Of a stretch of 64,000 nt of DNA, positions 22,031 through 33,494 are shown piece after piece. Under the pieces are notes generated by a model that was not told where the DNA came from, searched no databases, and worked only from the letters and a program-made list of their open reading frames with translations. The position numbers were made by a program, and so were the translations under genes. Numbering within the stretch: position 1 is the first letter of the stretch; each line of letters begins with the position of its first letter. The stretch is from Costus lasius (Eukaryota; Streptophyta; Magnoliopsida; Zingiberales; Costaceae): the NCBI GenBank assembly GCA_027563935.2, contig CM050447.1:82755461-82819460 (forward strand), written 5' to 3'.

Positions 22031-22721
22031 GTCCATGACTATGTTTGAATGAGTGGATGAATTGAGTGCAAGGGTTTGGGTGAACGAGCCGGGGGGCTAA
22101 ACGTTCGGATTTGGGTGAACGGGCCGATGGGCCAAACGTTTGAAATTTGATAAACGGGTCGATGAGCCAAGCGTTTAAAATTCGGGTGAACGAGCCGATA
22201 GGCCAAGTATTCAAAGTTGGGATGAACGGGTCATGAGACCAAATGTTCAAAATTTAGTTGAGTTGACGAACAAGCCATGTGGCTAAATGTTCGAAATTCG
22301 AATGAACGAGTCGTGGGACCAAACGTTCAAAATTGGGTGAATGGGTCATGAGACCAATCATTCAAAATTTGAGTGAACGAGCCAATAGGCCAAACGTTCA
22401 AAATTGGGTGAACGGGACATGCGACCAAACGTTCAAAATTTAGTTGAGTTGACGAACAAGCCATGTGGCTAAATGTTCAAAATTCGAATGAACGGGTAGT
22501 GGGACCAAACGTTCGAAATTGGGTGAATGGGTCATGGGACTAATCATTCAAAATTTGAGTGAACGAGCCAATAGGCCAAACATTCAAAGTTTGATGAATG
22601 GGCCTATGAGCCAAACATTTAGAGTTTGTTGAATTTAACGAACGAGCTGCGAAGGCTAGATGTTCAAAATTTGGTTAATTTGACGAGTAAGCCGTGAGGG
22701 CCGAATGTTCGAAATTTAGTC
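22031..22721 (+). repeat. Minisatellite, ~36-bp units with 186-bp higher-order period
   Basis: Imperfect units of the form GAACGGGCC(G/A)ATGGGCCAAA followed by CGTTCAAAATTTGGGT, about 19 in all. A distinctive longer unit (TAGTTGAGTTGACGAACAAG) recurs at 22255 and 22441, giving a 186-bp period. The array is cut by copia-2 at 22721/22722 and continues after it at 51780 with a degenerate unit (CAGGCCGTGGGGCCAATG). Confidence 0.9.
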
Positions 22722-24308
22722 TGTTGGAGTATGCCCTTAAGGCTAATGTTTGAGGCCTTGGGTTATTATCAGTATCATGTATAAACTATGTTTATAAAGG
22801 CAATGGTTGTTATTCAGGTTGTTGCATTATCTGCTGCTACATGTATACTTCTGAATAATGTCTCATTGGTGTTCAGCTTGGCTGACATGCAGTACAGTCC
22901 TTAGTCGAGATATCTTGGTGAACATGAGACAGCCTTGATATGATTGAGACTAATATGTGTTCTAATCTTATAGGATGCTTCGAGCATGGAATAAGATGTA
23001 GACTCATAGGTGCATTGGATGTACTGGACAGACCCTACTAAGGATGTTCGATTGTTTGTCGCAATGTGAATAATCCTTATATGCAAACAAGTGGCATATT
23101 TCCTCTGACTTGAGATCACTTGTGTTTCTAAATGATGATTGGCATTGTCTTGAGGTAGTTCAATATCATTTGAAATATAATGGTTATAGATTATCTTGGA
23201 TAATGGGCATGAGTCATGTTAGGGCATTAGTGATAGATATAGGATTGCCTCTCCTAGTTGGAGTGTGATGTTCTAAAGGGGCCCCCTGTATGAGATGGTT
23301 GAGAAAGTGTATGGCCATACCCAGATGACTATGTTCATCTGATCTAACCACTCTCATCATGTTGGAGTTACAGGCTTGACACGCTTGTCCAACGAGAACA
23401 TCCAGTGGCAAAGGAAACACATATGTCAAGTGACTTGGGTTCACACTTGTGCTATAGTTTGGGAGTAGTCTTGGAAGACTCTTTCCTTTATATCGGGAGA
23501 CAGTGATGTGTTGCTAGATACCCCTCTCTGTTCGTGATAACGTAAGTTATCGTTACCGACATTAAAGGAAACCCTTAGGGTCGCACAATTTGATGATATG
23601 GCTTACTTATGTCAGATCATGTGGACTGAATTGTTTTGGTTCAGTTTAAAGGAATTTAAACTCTGATTGGAAGTGAGATCTGGTCTGATCATGTTTGATT
23701 GATTAGGGCTTGAGATCGGTAAGCTTCGATCGAGAGAATTGATGCTAGATCGATGAGATCAAGAGATGTGGTTAGATCTTGAGCCTTTCGGTTTAATAAG
23801 GTCTAGACCAAGGCTTGGTTTGATTTGGTCTTTGAACCAAATTCAATTGAACCGGTTCATCATATGAGCGCATGGTTCAAAGGGAGAAGGAGTTGCGAAC
23901 GGTTCACTTGGAGTGAACGCTTGAACGCATGAGCGCTTACTATATTTGGAAATCGGTTTTCCAAATTGAAGTCGGCCTCCACGTTCGAAGACTCTCGGCT
24001 CTCTCTTGCTCTTCCTCGTGTGACTCGCCTCCACGAGTGTTGAAGAGGGATTCGGCCAGCCAAGGAAAGAAATCATCTCATCTCCTTCACGCATCAAGGA
24101 CACCTTGAAGAGCTTTTCTAGCACAAGGTTCACGCCAAGGGAGGAAGCCATCGCCATCTTGTGTGCGTCCACTTTGGAGGAGAGCCGCATCGCCCTCTTG
24201 CTTCCAAGTCGCCTTCCGACCAATGGCAATGGTAAGATCACAACTTGATCTTTGCAGACATTAAGTTGATCATATGTTCATGCCACATGTAATCTTCATG
24301 AAATCCTT
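22722..24308 (+). repeat. 5' LTR of copia-2, 3'-truncated
   Basis: It matches the 3' LTR from TGTTGGAG to GAAATCCTT, then runs straight into gag. The shared TCCT at 24304-24307 marks a microhomology junction. It lacks the last ~60 bp found at 51721-51779. Confidence 0.9.
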
Positions 24309-27300
24309 GAGACGGCAATACCGCCTCAACCCGCTGCGAACGCCGCAAGGGCGGTTCGGGATGCTTATGAGAAGCATGTCAATGATAGCATTGATGTCGC
24401 TTGCCTTATGCTTGCGTCTATGACGCCAGAGCTACAGCGTCAGCATGAGGATTTATCTGCTATTGAAATTATAGCAAATCTCAAGATGCTGTATGCTGCA
24501 CAGGCAAGGACAGAACGCTATAACTTGACAAAACTTTTCTTTCAGAGCAAACTGACTGAAGGAAGTCCAGTGGGAGCTCACGTACTCAAGATGATTGGGT
24601 ACAAAGAGGCTCTAGAGAAACTGGGACACACCGTCAATCAGGAGCTTGTTGTAGACATCATCTTGCAGTCTCTCCCGGCCTCTTTCGATCCGTTCATCAT
24701 TAATTTTAATATGAACAAGATCGACTGTACACCGGCAGAGTTACTGAACATGCTCTGTACTACAGAGCAGACTCTTGAGAAGGGAAAGCCTTCATCCTCT
24801 GTCTTGATGGTTCCTTCAAGGAACAAGAAGAAGGGGAAGAAGGGCAAAGCCCCTATCAAGAGCTATAACAAGGCTCTGAAACAAAAGGTGAAGCGGTCGA
24901 AGGACAACAGATGCTTCCATTGTGGCCAGCTGGGTCACTGGGAGAAGGACTGTAAAGCGCTCCAAGGAGACAAGAAGGGAAGCAAGGCTTTCACTTCTGG
25001 CTCAGGTATTTTTGTGACTGAAGTCATGGTATCTTCTTCTATTTCATGGGTGTTGGACATTGCATGTGGAGTTCACATTTGTTCAAATGTACAGGAACTC
25101 AAGAGAAGAAGACAGGTGGGACAGCATGAGGTGGACCTACGAGTTGGAAACGGAGCACGGGTTGCTGCTGTTGCTGTAGGACAATATAACATCTCTTTAC
25201 CATCTGGTCTTGTATTAGAACTGGACAATTGTTATTTTGTACCGAGCATAACTAAGAATATTATCTCTATTCCTGCTCTTGTCAGGAAAGGGTTTTCCTT
25301 TGAATGCAAAACTTTAAAGTGTTGTATTTCATTTGATAATATTGTTTATGCTACTGGGTCGATTAACAATGGGTTATTCATGTTGGACATGGAATGTTCT
25401 GTACAACAAATTGATAATAAGAAAGCCAAGTATGCTGATGACAGCACCTTGCTATGGCATAGTCGTTTAGGCCATATTAACAAGAAGCGCATTAAGCGGT
25501 TGCATGACCATGGACTGCTGGGATCATTCTCCTATGAGGAGCTTGATACATGAAAAGCTTGTTTAATGGGTAAAATGACGAAGTCTCCTTTTTCTAATAA
25601 AGGTCAAAGGGCTTCAGGTTTACTTGACCTCATTCACAGTGATGTGTGTGGGCTGTTTAGTAAACATGCCAGAGGTGGCTATTTATACTTCATTACTTTT
25701 ACTGATGATTTCAGTAGATACGGTTATGTCTATCTTATGAGACATAAGAGTGAATCTTTTGACAAGTTCAAAGAGTTCAAAAATGAAGTACAGAATATGT
25801 TAGGCCGAAATATCAAGGCACTTCGTTCAGATCGAGGTGGAGAATACTTGAGTCGAGAGTTTACTGACTATCTGAAGGAGTGTGGGATTATCTCACAGCT
25901 CACTCCGCCAGGAACACCGCAATGGAATGGTGTGTCCGAGAGGAGAAATAGAACCTTATTGGATATGGTTCGTTCAATGATGAGTCAGGCTACTCTACCT
26001 TACTCCTTTTGGGGATTTGCACTGGAAACAGCTGCAAAGGTACTAAACCGAGTGCCATCCAAGGCCGTTTCTAAGACTCCATATGAGTTATGGTATGGGA
26101 AACAGCCGAGCTTGACATTTATTAAAATCTGGGGTTGCGAGGCTTATGTCAAAAAGCTCGTCTCTGGGAAACTGGAGAGCAGATCTGATAAATGTATCTT
26201 TGTCGGTTACCCTAAGGAAACTAAGGGTTATTATTTCTTTGATCCCAAGGAGAACAAAATATTTGTTGCTCGAACGGCTATTTTTCTTGAGAAGGAATTT
26301 CTTCTGCAAGAGGCCAGTGGGAGAGAAATAAAGCTGGATGAGAATCTAGAAGAAGGACAAAGTAGTCAAACTCAGTTGGATGTGCCTGAGCCAATAAAAC
26401 AGGTTACTGAACAACCTGAGGCTCAGATATCACGGGAACCGCGAAGATCGGGAAGGATCCGTCGACAGCCTGAGCGCTATGACGGAGTCTACATCATTAA
26501 TGATGAACCCCTCACTTATGCGGATGCAGTCAGTGGACCGGAATCAGCGAGATGGCTTAGAGCTATGCGAGCCGAGATGGACTCCATGTCAGATAACCAA
26601 GTCTGGGATTTGGTTGATCCGCCTCAGGGAGTAATCCCTATAGGCTGTAAATGGATCTTCAAAAAGAAGATTAACATGGATGGTAACGTGGTTACCTATA
26701 AAGGCAGGCTAGTTGCGAAAGGTTTCAAACAAATCTACGGGATAGATTATGATGAAACTTTCTCTCCTGTAGCCATGTTCAAGTCTATTCGGATTATTCT
26801 CGCGATAGCAGCATATTATGATTATGAGATCTGGCAAATGGATGTGAAGACCGCTTTCCTTAATGGAAAACTAGAAGAGGATGTGTATATGACACAACCT
26901 GAAGGTTTCATCAATCCATCAGATCGTCATAAAATATGCAAATTAAAGAAGTCCATTTATGGACTTAAGCAAGCATCGAGAAGCTGGAATATTCGTTTTG
27001 ATGAATCAATCTGTGAATTTGGTTTCATCAAAAATGAAGATGACCCGTGTGTATATAAGAGGTTTAGTGGGAGCGTGATTATTTTCCTAGTCCTCTACGT
27101 CGATGATATCTTGATCATTGGAAACGATATTCCTGAACTGCATGCCGTTAAAGCATGGTTAAGAAAATGTTTCCAGATGAAAGATTTAGGAGAAGCAGCC
27201 TATGTATTAGGTGTGAAGATCTACAGAGATAGATCTAAGAGGCTTCTCGGGCTGTGCTAGAGTACTTACATCGATAAAGTCCTGGAGAGATTCCATTTAG

Positions 27301-27587
27301 AAAATTCTAAAAGAAGATATCTTCCAGTCAGACATGGTCTGAATCTTTCTAAGAGCCAGTGTCCTCAAACACAGTCTGAGAAAGATGAAATGGACAATAC
27401 GCCTTATGCTTTGGCTATTGGATCCATTATGTATGCGATGTTGTGTACTCGCCCAGACGTCGCTTACGGGTTAAGCGTCACCAGTCGATTCCAAAGTAAT
27501 CCAGGTAAGGCACACTGGATTGCAGTCAAGAACATTTTGAAATATCTTCGGAGGACCAAAGATATGTTCTTGATATATGGAGGTCAG
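24305..27587 (+). pseudogene. copia-2 gag-pol, truncated at both ends, two stops
   Basis: It starts inside gag (equivalent to about position 904 of copia-1) and is 90 percent or more similar to copia-1. The zinc knuckle is CFHCGQLGHWEKDC; the protease motif is DIACG, where copia-1 has DTACG. A TGA at 25551-25553 replaces a Cys codon (TGC in copia-1) in the HHCC region. The frame resumes through the integrase core (IHSDVCGL, SDRGGEY, GVSERRN) and reverse transcriptase with YVDD. A TAG at 27258-27260 stands where copia-1 has a Gln codon (CAA). The copy ends at GGTCAG (27582-27587) in RNase H, where gypsy sequence takes over. Confidence 0.93.
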
Positions 27588-29809
27588 CCAGTGTCCTTGG
27601 GCATGTGATTTCTGGTCAGGGGGTGTCTGTGGATCCAGTTAAAGTGCAAGCCATCCTTAATTGGGGAAGACCGACTAGTGCTACTGAGATCAGAAGTTTC
27701 CTGGGTCTAGCAGGTTACTACCGGAGGTTTGTTGAGGGATTCTCCAAGCTGGCGGGTCCTTTAACTAAATTGACCAGAAAGGAGGCCAAGTTTAATTGGG
27801 ATGACAAGTGTGAAGAGAGCTTTCAGGAGCTAAAGAGAAGGTTGACTAGTACACCGATCCTCATTATTCCTAGTGATGGGGAAAGGTTTACTGTCTATAC
27901 GGATGCTTCAGGCAAGGGGTTGGGTTGTGTCTTGATGTAGAAGAGTAATGTGGTAGCTTATGCTTCGAGACAACCGAAGGAGTATGAGTTGAACTACCCT
28001 ACTCATGACTTGGAGTTGGCGGCCGTAGTCTTTGCTCTGAAGATATGGCGTCACTATTTGTTGGGTCAAGAGTTTGATCTGTTCACTGACCACCAGAGTC
28101 TCAAGTACATCTTCACTCAGAAGGAGTTGAACATGAGACAGAGAAGATGGATGGAGTTGATCAAAGACTATGACTTCGCTATTCAGTATCAGGCTGGAAA
28201 GGCCAATGTAGTGGCTGATGCACTGAGCAGACATCCAGTTACTTCAGTAGCGGCACTACGGGTCAGTGAGTGGCAGTTACTGCAGGAGTTCCGAGATCTC
28301 AGGATCAGTGTTTCTCCTAGAGTTCAGTCGGGTTATGTGGCTTTCCTCAGAGTACAGTCTGTTTTGTTGCAGAAGATCAGAGATCAGCAGTCTGTGGATC
28401 CGAAATTAGCTCAGATCAGGGATAGTTTGGTTGTGGGTGAAGTTCAGGATTTTAGCTTGTCTGATGATGGTGTTCTCCGGTTCCGTGGAAGGGTGTGTGT
28501 CCCTGAGGAACCGAGCTTGAGGAAAAAAATATTGGAGGATAGCCATAACTCCAAATATTCTCTACACCCTGGTGTGACTAAGATGTATCAGGACCTTAAG
28601 AAGAGCTTTTGGTGGCCGGGGATGAAGAAAGAGGTAATCGATTTTGTCTCTAGGTGTTTAACCTGTCAGACTGTAAAGGCTGAACACCAGAAGCCTGGTG
28701 GTTTGTTGCAGCCCCTTCCTATTCCTGAGTGGAAGTGGGAATGCATCAGTATGGACTTTGTGTGTGGTTTGCCCAGAACCAGATTGGGTCATGATGCTAT
28801 TTGGGTGATTGTTGATAGACTCACTAAATCAGCCCACTTTCTCCCGATCAAGATGACTTATCCTTTAGAGAGATTGGCTAGGTTGTACATTGATGAGATA
28901 GTCAGACTGCATGGAGTGCCTGTTGATATTGTGTTTGATAGGGACTCTCGGTTTCTATCCAGGTTTTGGAAGAGTTTACAGGAGGGTTTGGGTACTAAGT
29001 TGAATTTTAGTACAGCATACCATCCTCAGTCTGATGGCCAGACGGAGCGTACTATCCAGACTTTAGAAGATCTGTTGAGAGCTTATGTGGTTGATTGGAG
29101 TTCTGAGTGGAACCGGGATCTATCTTTGATAGAGTTCACCTATAATAATAGCTTCCACTCCAGTATTCAGATGGCTCCTTATGAGGCTTTGTATGAGAGA
29201 AGGTGTAGGACTCCCTTGTGTTGGGAGGAAACTGGTGATAGATTGATTTTGAGATCTGATGCAGTACAGGAGACTACTGATAAGGTCAAAGAGATTCAGG
29301 ATAAACTGAAGATTTCTCGGGACAGACAGAAGAGTTATGCTGATGACCGTCGTCGTCCCCTAGAGTTTATGGTAGGGGATCATGTCTTCTTAAAGGTGTC
29401 ACCGACTAAGGGTGTTATGCGGTTTGGCAAGAAAGGAAAGCTGAGCCCGAGGTTTGTGGGACCTTTTGACATTATTGAGAGAGTTGGTCCAGTGGCTTAC
29501 AGGTTAGCTTTACCTCCTGCTTTGGAACATTTGCATAATGTATTCCATGTTTCTACTTTGAGGAAGTATCATCCTGATCCATCTCATGTATTGGAGTTGG
29601 AACCTCTTCAGATTCAGAGTGATTTGACCTTTGAGGAAAGACCTCTCCGGATTGTGGATAGAAAGGATAAAGTTCTGAGGAACAAGTCTATACCTTTGGT
29701 AAAAGTTATCTGGGGAAATCAGTCGGTTGAGGAGGCGACCTGGGAGACTGAAGCTGAAATGAGGAGGTTGTATGCTTATCTTTTTGATGATATGAATGTT
29801 GAGCTTTAG
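27588..29809 (+). pseudogene. Tekay-5 pol 3' part: RT end, RNase H, integrase, chromodomain
   Basis: The protein begins at LGHVISGQG (end of reverse transcriptase). RNase H follows with [11 protein letters not shown] and VVADALSR; a TAG at 27938-27940 interrupts it where Tekay-3 has Gln. Integrase shows the HHCC region ([16 protein letters not shown]) and [30 protein letters not shown] as the DDE core. The C-terminus ([16 protein letters not shown]) is a chromodomain, which in this group is thought to direct integration to heterochromatin. The frame otherwise stays open to TAG 29807-29809. Gag, protease and most of reverse transcriptase are gone. Confidence 0.92.
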
Positions 29810-29825
29810 AGGACTAAAGCTTTAT

Positions 29826-29838
29826 AAGGAGGGAGGAA
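29826..29838 (+). other. Polypurine tract of Tekay-5
   Basis: AAGGAGGGAGGAA abuts the LTR start TGTAAGATCC at 29839. Tekay-3 has AAGGAGGAGAGGA in the same place. Confidence 0.75.
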
Positions 29839-30334
29839 TGTAAGATCCAAGGATCTTAAGTCCTTGTAAGTATTATTCTTGATTTAAATCTTTGACTGTG
29901 ATATTTTATTTTTTTGATTTAAATAAAATCATTGGCTGTGATATTTTTCTATGTTTTGATTTTGTAAACGCTAGGATGGGGGAGAGTTTTATCTCTAAAA
30001 CCTTTAGGGGTTATTTATAAATTAGTGGCAAAGGGTTAGTGGATATTAATTTAAGTCTTAATGGATTTTGACCCTAGTAATTAATTAATTAGAGCTTATT
30101 GGATGTTAATTAAATCCTTATTGGATTTTCGCTTAAGTGAATAATTAATTATGGGTTATTGGGTTTACACTTAAATTAGATGGATTTTGGGTTTAAAATT
30201 TGAATTAATCAGTAAGTGGGTTAATTCATAAACCCTATTCGAATTAATTAGTTAGCGGGTTTAAAAATTTAAAAAAAAAAAAAAACGAAAATCCAAGGGG
30301 GGGCGGACGGCTAGGGCAAAGAAGTTGGCGTTTT

Positions 30335-30416
30335 GGCTTGAAGGCTTGGGCGATTTCTTGAAGGCTTGGGCGATTTCTTGAAGGCTTGGGCGATTTCTTG
30401 AAGGCTTGGACGAATT
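30335..30416 (+). repeat. 20-bp tandem repeat in the Tekay-5 LTR
   Basis: Unit GCTTGGGCGATTTCTTGAAG, about four copies, the last diverged. Confidence 0.9.
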
Positions 30417-31326
30417 TTCTTCTTCCTCTTCTTTTTCCCTTGGCCGGCGTCTTTGGTGTTTGGTGGCGTTTCTCTTCCTTTGGTGGCATCTACCTAAGAA
30501 CATCAAGGCCTTTAGACGAGTTTGTGGAGAGAACATCATCTTGGTGTTCACGGTTCAAGATAAGAGGTGAGTGGGGTGTCTTATTCGATTTATACCCATT
30601 TGTTTGTGTTAGATGATAAGTTTGATTGCTTGATAATTTTACCATGTTAAAAACCGAAACTCAAGGTGTATCTTTCATGAAAACCGAAATCTTGCAACAT
30701 GAATTTTACAATATTTCTTGTATGGAATTTAGGTAGTTTTAAGTCAGTGATTCTTGTGCATGAAATTCTTATTAACTAAGGTTTAATTTTTAAGTAGATA
30801 ATATGCTAGTAATTGTAGGAACCATGGGCTACATGTGGTATTATGTGTTTAATGTTAATTTTATGGATGCCCTGATAAATGCTAATAATGTTATAGGATC
30901 CATGATTTTTTTCTCTATGTGCAACATGTTATATATTTATGGCCATGTATCCTTGTTTGAGAAACTTGGGTGATAACTTAGCAAGGTTATACTAAACTGA
31001 TCAGCATGAAACCTAAGGACACTACACTACATTATGTGGTTATATGTGGTTTCGAATGTTATGTGTTGTGGTCTGTGTACCCATTATGGATAGGACTAAG
31101 GCTAAGTGTAACTGTGTACTCTAGGGGATAGTCTATATGTGATATGTTAGGGGTTGGAGATTTCAGCCCGGTGTATTGTGATATGTGAGGGGTTGATGTT
31201 TCAGCCTGCCTGTTGTGATTATCGTGATGAAAATGACTATCCTAGAGTCTGGTTGACACTTAGGAGTCCACTTTTGTGAAATAGGTGTGTCTAGTGGTTG
31301 TTCAGTAAAGAACCCTTTGGGAGAAC

Positions 31327-31389
31327 GAGTGATTGATGCAAAGTGCCATGTCTTGGTCGGACAGGGGCCACCTCTTGATTTCATCACTC
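31327..31389 (+). other. Structured hairpin a in the Tekay-5 LTR
   Basis: Outer arms GAGTGAT (31327-31333) and ATCACTC (31383-31389); conserved core CAAAGTGCCA then TGTC, a 7-nt loop, GACA, GGGGCCACCTCTTG. It is the sense-strand version of the four units in the Tekay-3 LTRs, with different arms. Confidence 0.65.
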
Positions 31390-31420
31390 TTAGACTTTTA
31401 GATTTTTGTGTTATGGGGTG

Positions 31421-31476
31421 GTGTAGATCAAGGTATCACATCTTGACCGGATGGGGATCACCTCTTGAGTCTACAC
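31421..31476 (+). other. Structured hairpin b in the Tekay-5 LTR
   Basis: Outer arms GTGTAGA (31421-31427) and TCTACAC (31470-31476); core CAAGGTATCA, inner arms CATC and GATG around a 7-nt loop, then GGGATCACCTCTTG. Arms differ from hairpin a but pair perfectly. Confidence 0.65.
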
Positions 31477-32449
31477 ACCGTCCATGTTTGTGTTGCATGT
31501 GATTTGCAGGCTTCTCCCAGTGCTTAGGCCAGAGCCGGGTTGGACCCTAGTGGTCACTCTTGATTTATGCTGAACAACTAAGTGGTTGGTGTGTTTAGTT
31601 GGTTTAGAGTATGGCTCTAGATCCTTTGTTACTCTATGGTGTCATTTGTGTGATGCCTTAGCAGTGTTCATCTGATTGTTTATATGATTTCCTTTCTTTG
31701 CTTTTGTTATATGTTGGCATGATGTTCTGTTAAAGGTTTTTAAAATAATCTGCATGTATTTTTAAGTGTATATTATGGATGGTCGATTAAGACTATCCAC
31801 TCACTGGGCTGTGTAGCTCACCCCTCATTATTTTCAGGTGTAGAGCAGGGGCGCATTGCCTGAGTTAGTGTATTGTGATTTTCCCTACAACTATGCTGGT
31901 TTGATGTACAAGACTTTTGTGCTTAGTTAACTGGGGTCAGTTATGGCCAAACCTTGTGAACTCGTGATGCCGGTTGTGGCAGTTTGAGATTTTGATTTTT
32001 GTGTCACCGCGAGCTTGGGCCTGGTTTCGGTGTTTGATATCATTGACGTTAGTTTTATGAAATTATAAAATCGATATTGTGGTTTTTGCTTCGAAATTTG
32101 AGTCGAATTGTATTTGCGATCGGATTTGATATAAATGTGAACTTGCATATGTCTAGTGCAAGTATTGCCTGGTGGCAGGTACCCTTACGTGATTTATGGA
32201 TTTTACGGATTTTATGTGGTTTTGATATAACTGTTGACTTGCATATGTCTAGTGCAAGTATTGCGTGGTGGCAGGTACATTTGTGAAATTATGTTTCGTG
32301 GAGATTCTATGTATGGATTCTCAAAAATTTTCAGATCGGGTTTTCCTGAACTTGGTTTTACTTAGCGTGTGCATCGATCCTGTATGATAACATCCTGATC
32401 CTCTATGACTTGTGTTGCTTGTTTGGGGTTAAGATAACGGGATGTGATA

Positions 32450-33493
32450 AAATGAGTCCAATGCAAGAAGCGCCATCTCATCCAAGCAAAGAAGGAAGGA
32501 GCCCAAGAGAATTCGGCTACAAGAAAGAAAGAATTTGAAATTCAAAATTGAGGATGGAAATGTTTTAATTGAGCATTAATTTCCTCCATAATGTTGTGAT
32601 TTGCGCCTAGGGTGAATTGCCACCCTTGCCCATGGCTTGTTGAGCCTATAAATTGTAACCTCCCCTCTCTTTGTCTATTAGTTGCCTAGATGAAAAAAAA
32701 ACCTTGTGTTAGCATTGGTGCTTGTGTCGCCTAAAGAATCTTCTACCTTCCCCTATCCTCTAAAGGGCCGAGCCCTTTCCCTTCTCCCCCTTCCTCTCAA
32801 GTCCTCAATGCATCCAACTCCTTGAAGGATCTCTTACACATCTTTGGCGAGCCCTAAAGAAGGATCTTCAACCTTGGTCTCGGCCAAGCCTTAGAAACTT
32901 CAACACTTTCGGCCAACAAGGAGACTTGCATCAAGAAGACCTCTTCGGCTAAGTTCTTTCCCCTTCACCTTCTTTAAATCTTTAGAGCTTGGTTCTACAC
33001 TAATCTGAATTTTGTTTGAAGGTGGCGCAAGAACTTGAAGGGTTCTTCCCTAAGCGTATGGCTTTTCTTCTTCCCCCTCTCTCTCTCTTTAGTTAAAGTG
33101 TTAAGGGAACTTGTGAGGCTTAACCTCCCCCTTAGTTTTAATTTGTAATATGAATCCGTGGTGTGTACGGATCTCGTTTGTCTGTGTTTGCTTGTAATGA
33201 TGCAATACCTTCCATCAGAGTAGGACCGTTGAAGACCGGGACGATACGATCCTTCTATTCTCAAGGATCGCACTGTGAGTATTCCTACTAGTCTTTCAAT
33301 TCGTAGTTTAAAGTGCTCTTTCTTTTAGTAGTCTTCAATAACTTAGTGTCGTTTTCTCTATTTATAAAATACAAAATATATTTTCCAACTCCGTTAGAAG
33401 TAAGTTCGGGTTTTATCAAAAAAATACAAAAAAATATTTTCTTAAAGCGTTGTTTGCATGTACCCTTATTTGTGAGTGATCCCACCTCCATCA
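32450..33493 (+). repeat. 5' LTR of the chromovirus, missing its first ~560 bp
   Basis: It matches 48800-49841 of the 3' LTR nearly base for base and ends CTCCATCA. Its left edge is the Tekay-5 insertion point. A TATA box (CCTATAAATTG, 32645-32655) is retained, so U3 is only partly lost. Confidence 0.9.
32647..32653 (+). promoter_or_regulatory. Candidate TATA box of the chromovirus LTR
   Basis: TATAAAT, with the same sequence at 48996-49002 in the 3' LTR. Surroundings are GC-richer and pyrimidine-rich downstream, as in plant promoters. Confidence 0.5.
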
Positions 33494-33494
33494 G

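Larger units (their letters stand above)
27588..32449 (+). mobile_element. Tekay-5: 5'-deleted Tekay/Del-like chromovirus
   Basis: The surviving 3' part of a gypsy element: end of reverse transcriptase, RNase H, integrase with chromodomain, polypurine tract and a complete LTR. The left edge joins copia-2 without any LTR, so the 5' half was deleted. The right edge falls inside the chromovirus 5' LTR; the next 5 bp, AAATG (32450-32454), also occur at the matching place of the intact 3' LTR (48800-48804) and are the probable target site. It is related to, but clearly diverged from, Tekay-3. Confidence 0.85.
29839..32449 (+). repeat. 3' LTR of Tekay-5 (2611 bp)
   Basis: It starts TGTAAGATCC, like TGTAAGACCC in Tekay-3, and ends GGGGTTAAGATAACGGGATGT plus GATA, aligned with the Tekay-3 end GGGGCGTTACA and apparently altered by C-to-T changes. 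It contains a 20-bp tandem repeat and two structured hairpins. Short frames within it are not credible genes. Confidence 0.8.

Noticed and set aside
22031..22721. CRISPR-like repeat array
   Set aside because: Units are contiguous and diverged, without constant repeats separated by unique spacers, and the DNA is plant.
30244..30551. Lys/Pro-rich frames opposite the 20-bp repeat in the Tekay-5 LTR
   Set aside because: Repeat-driven and within an LTR.
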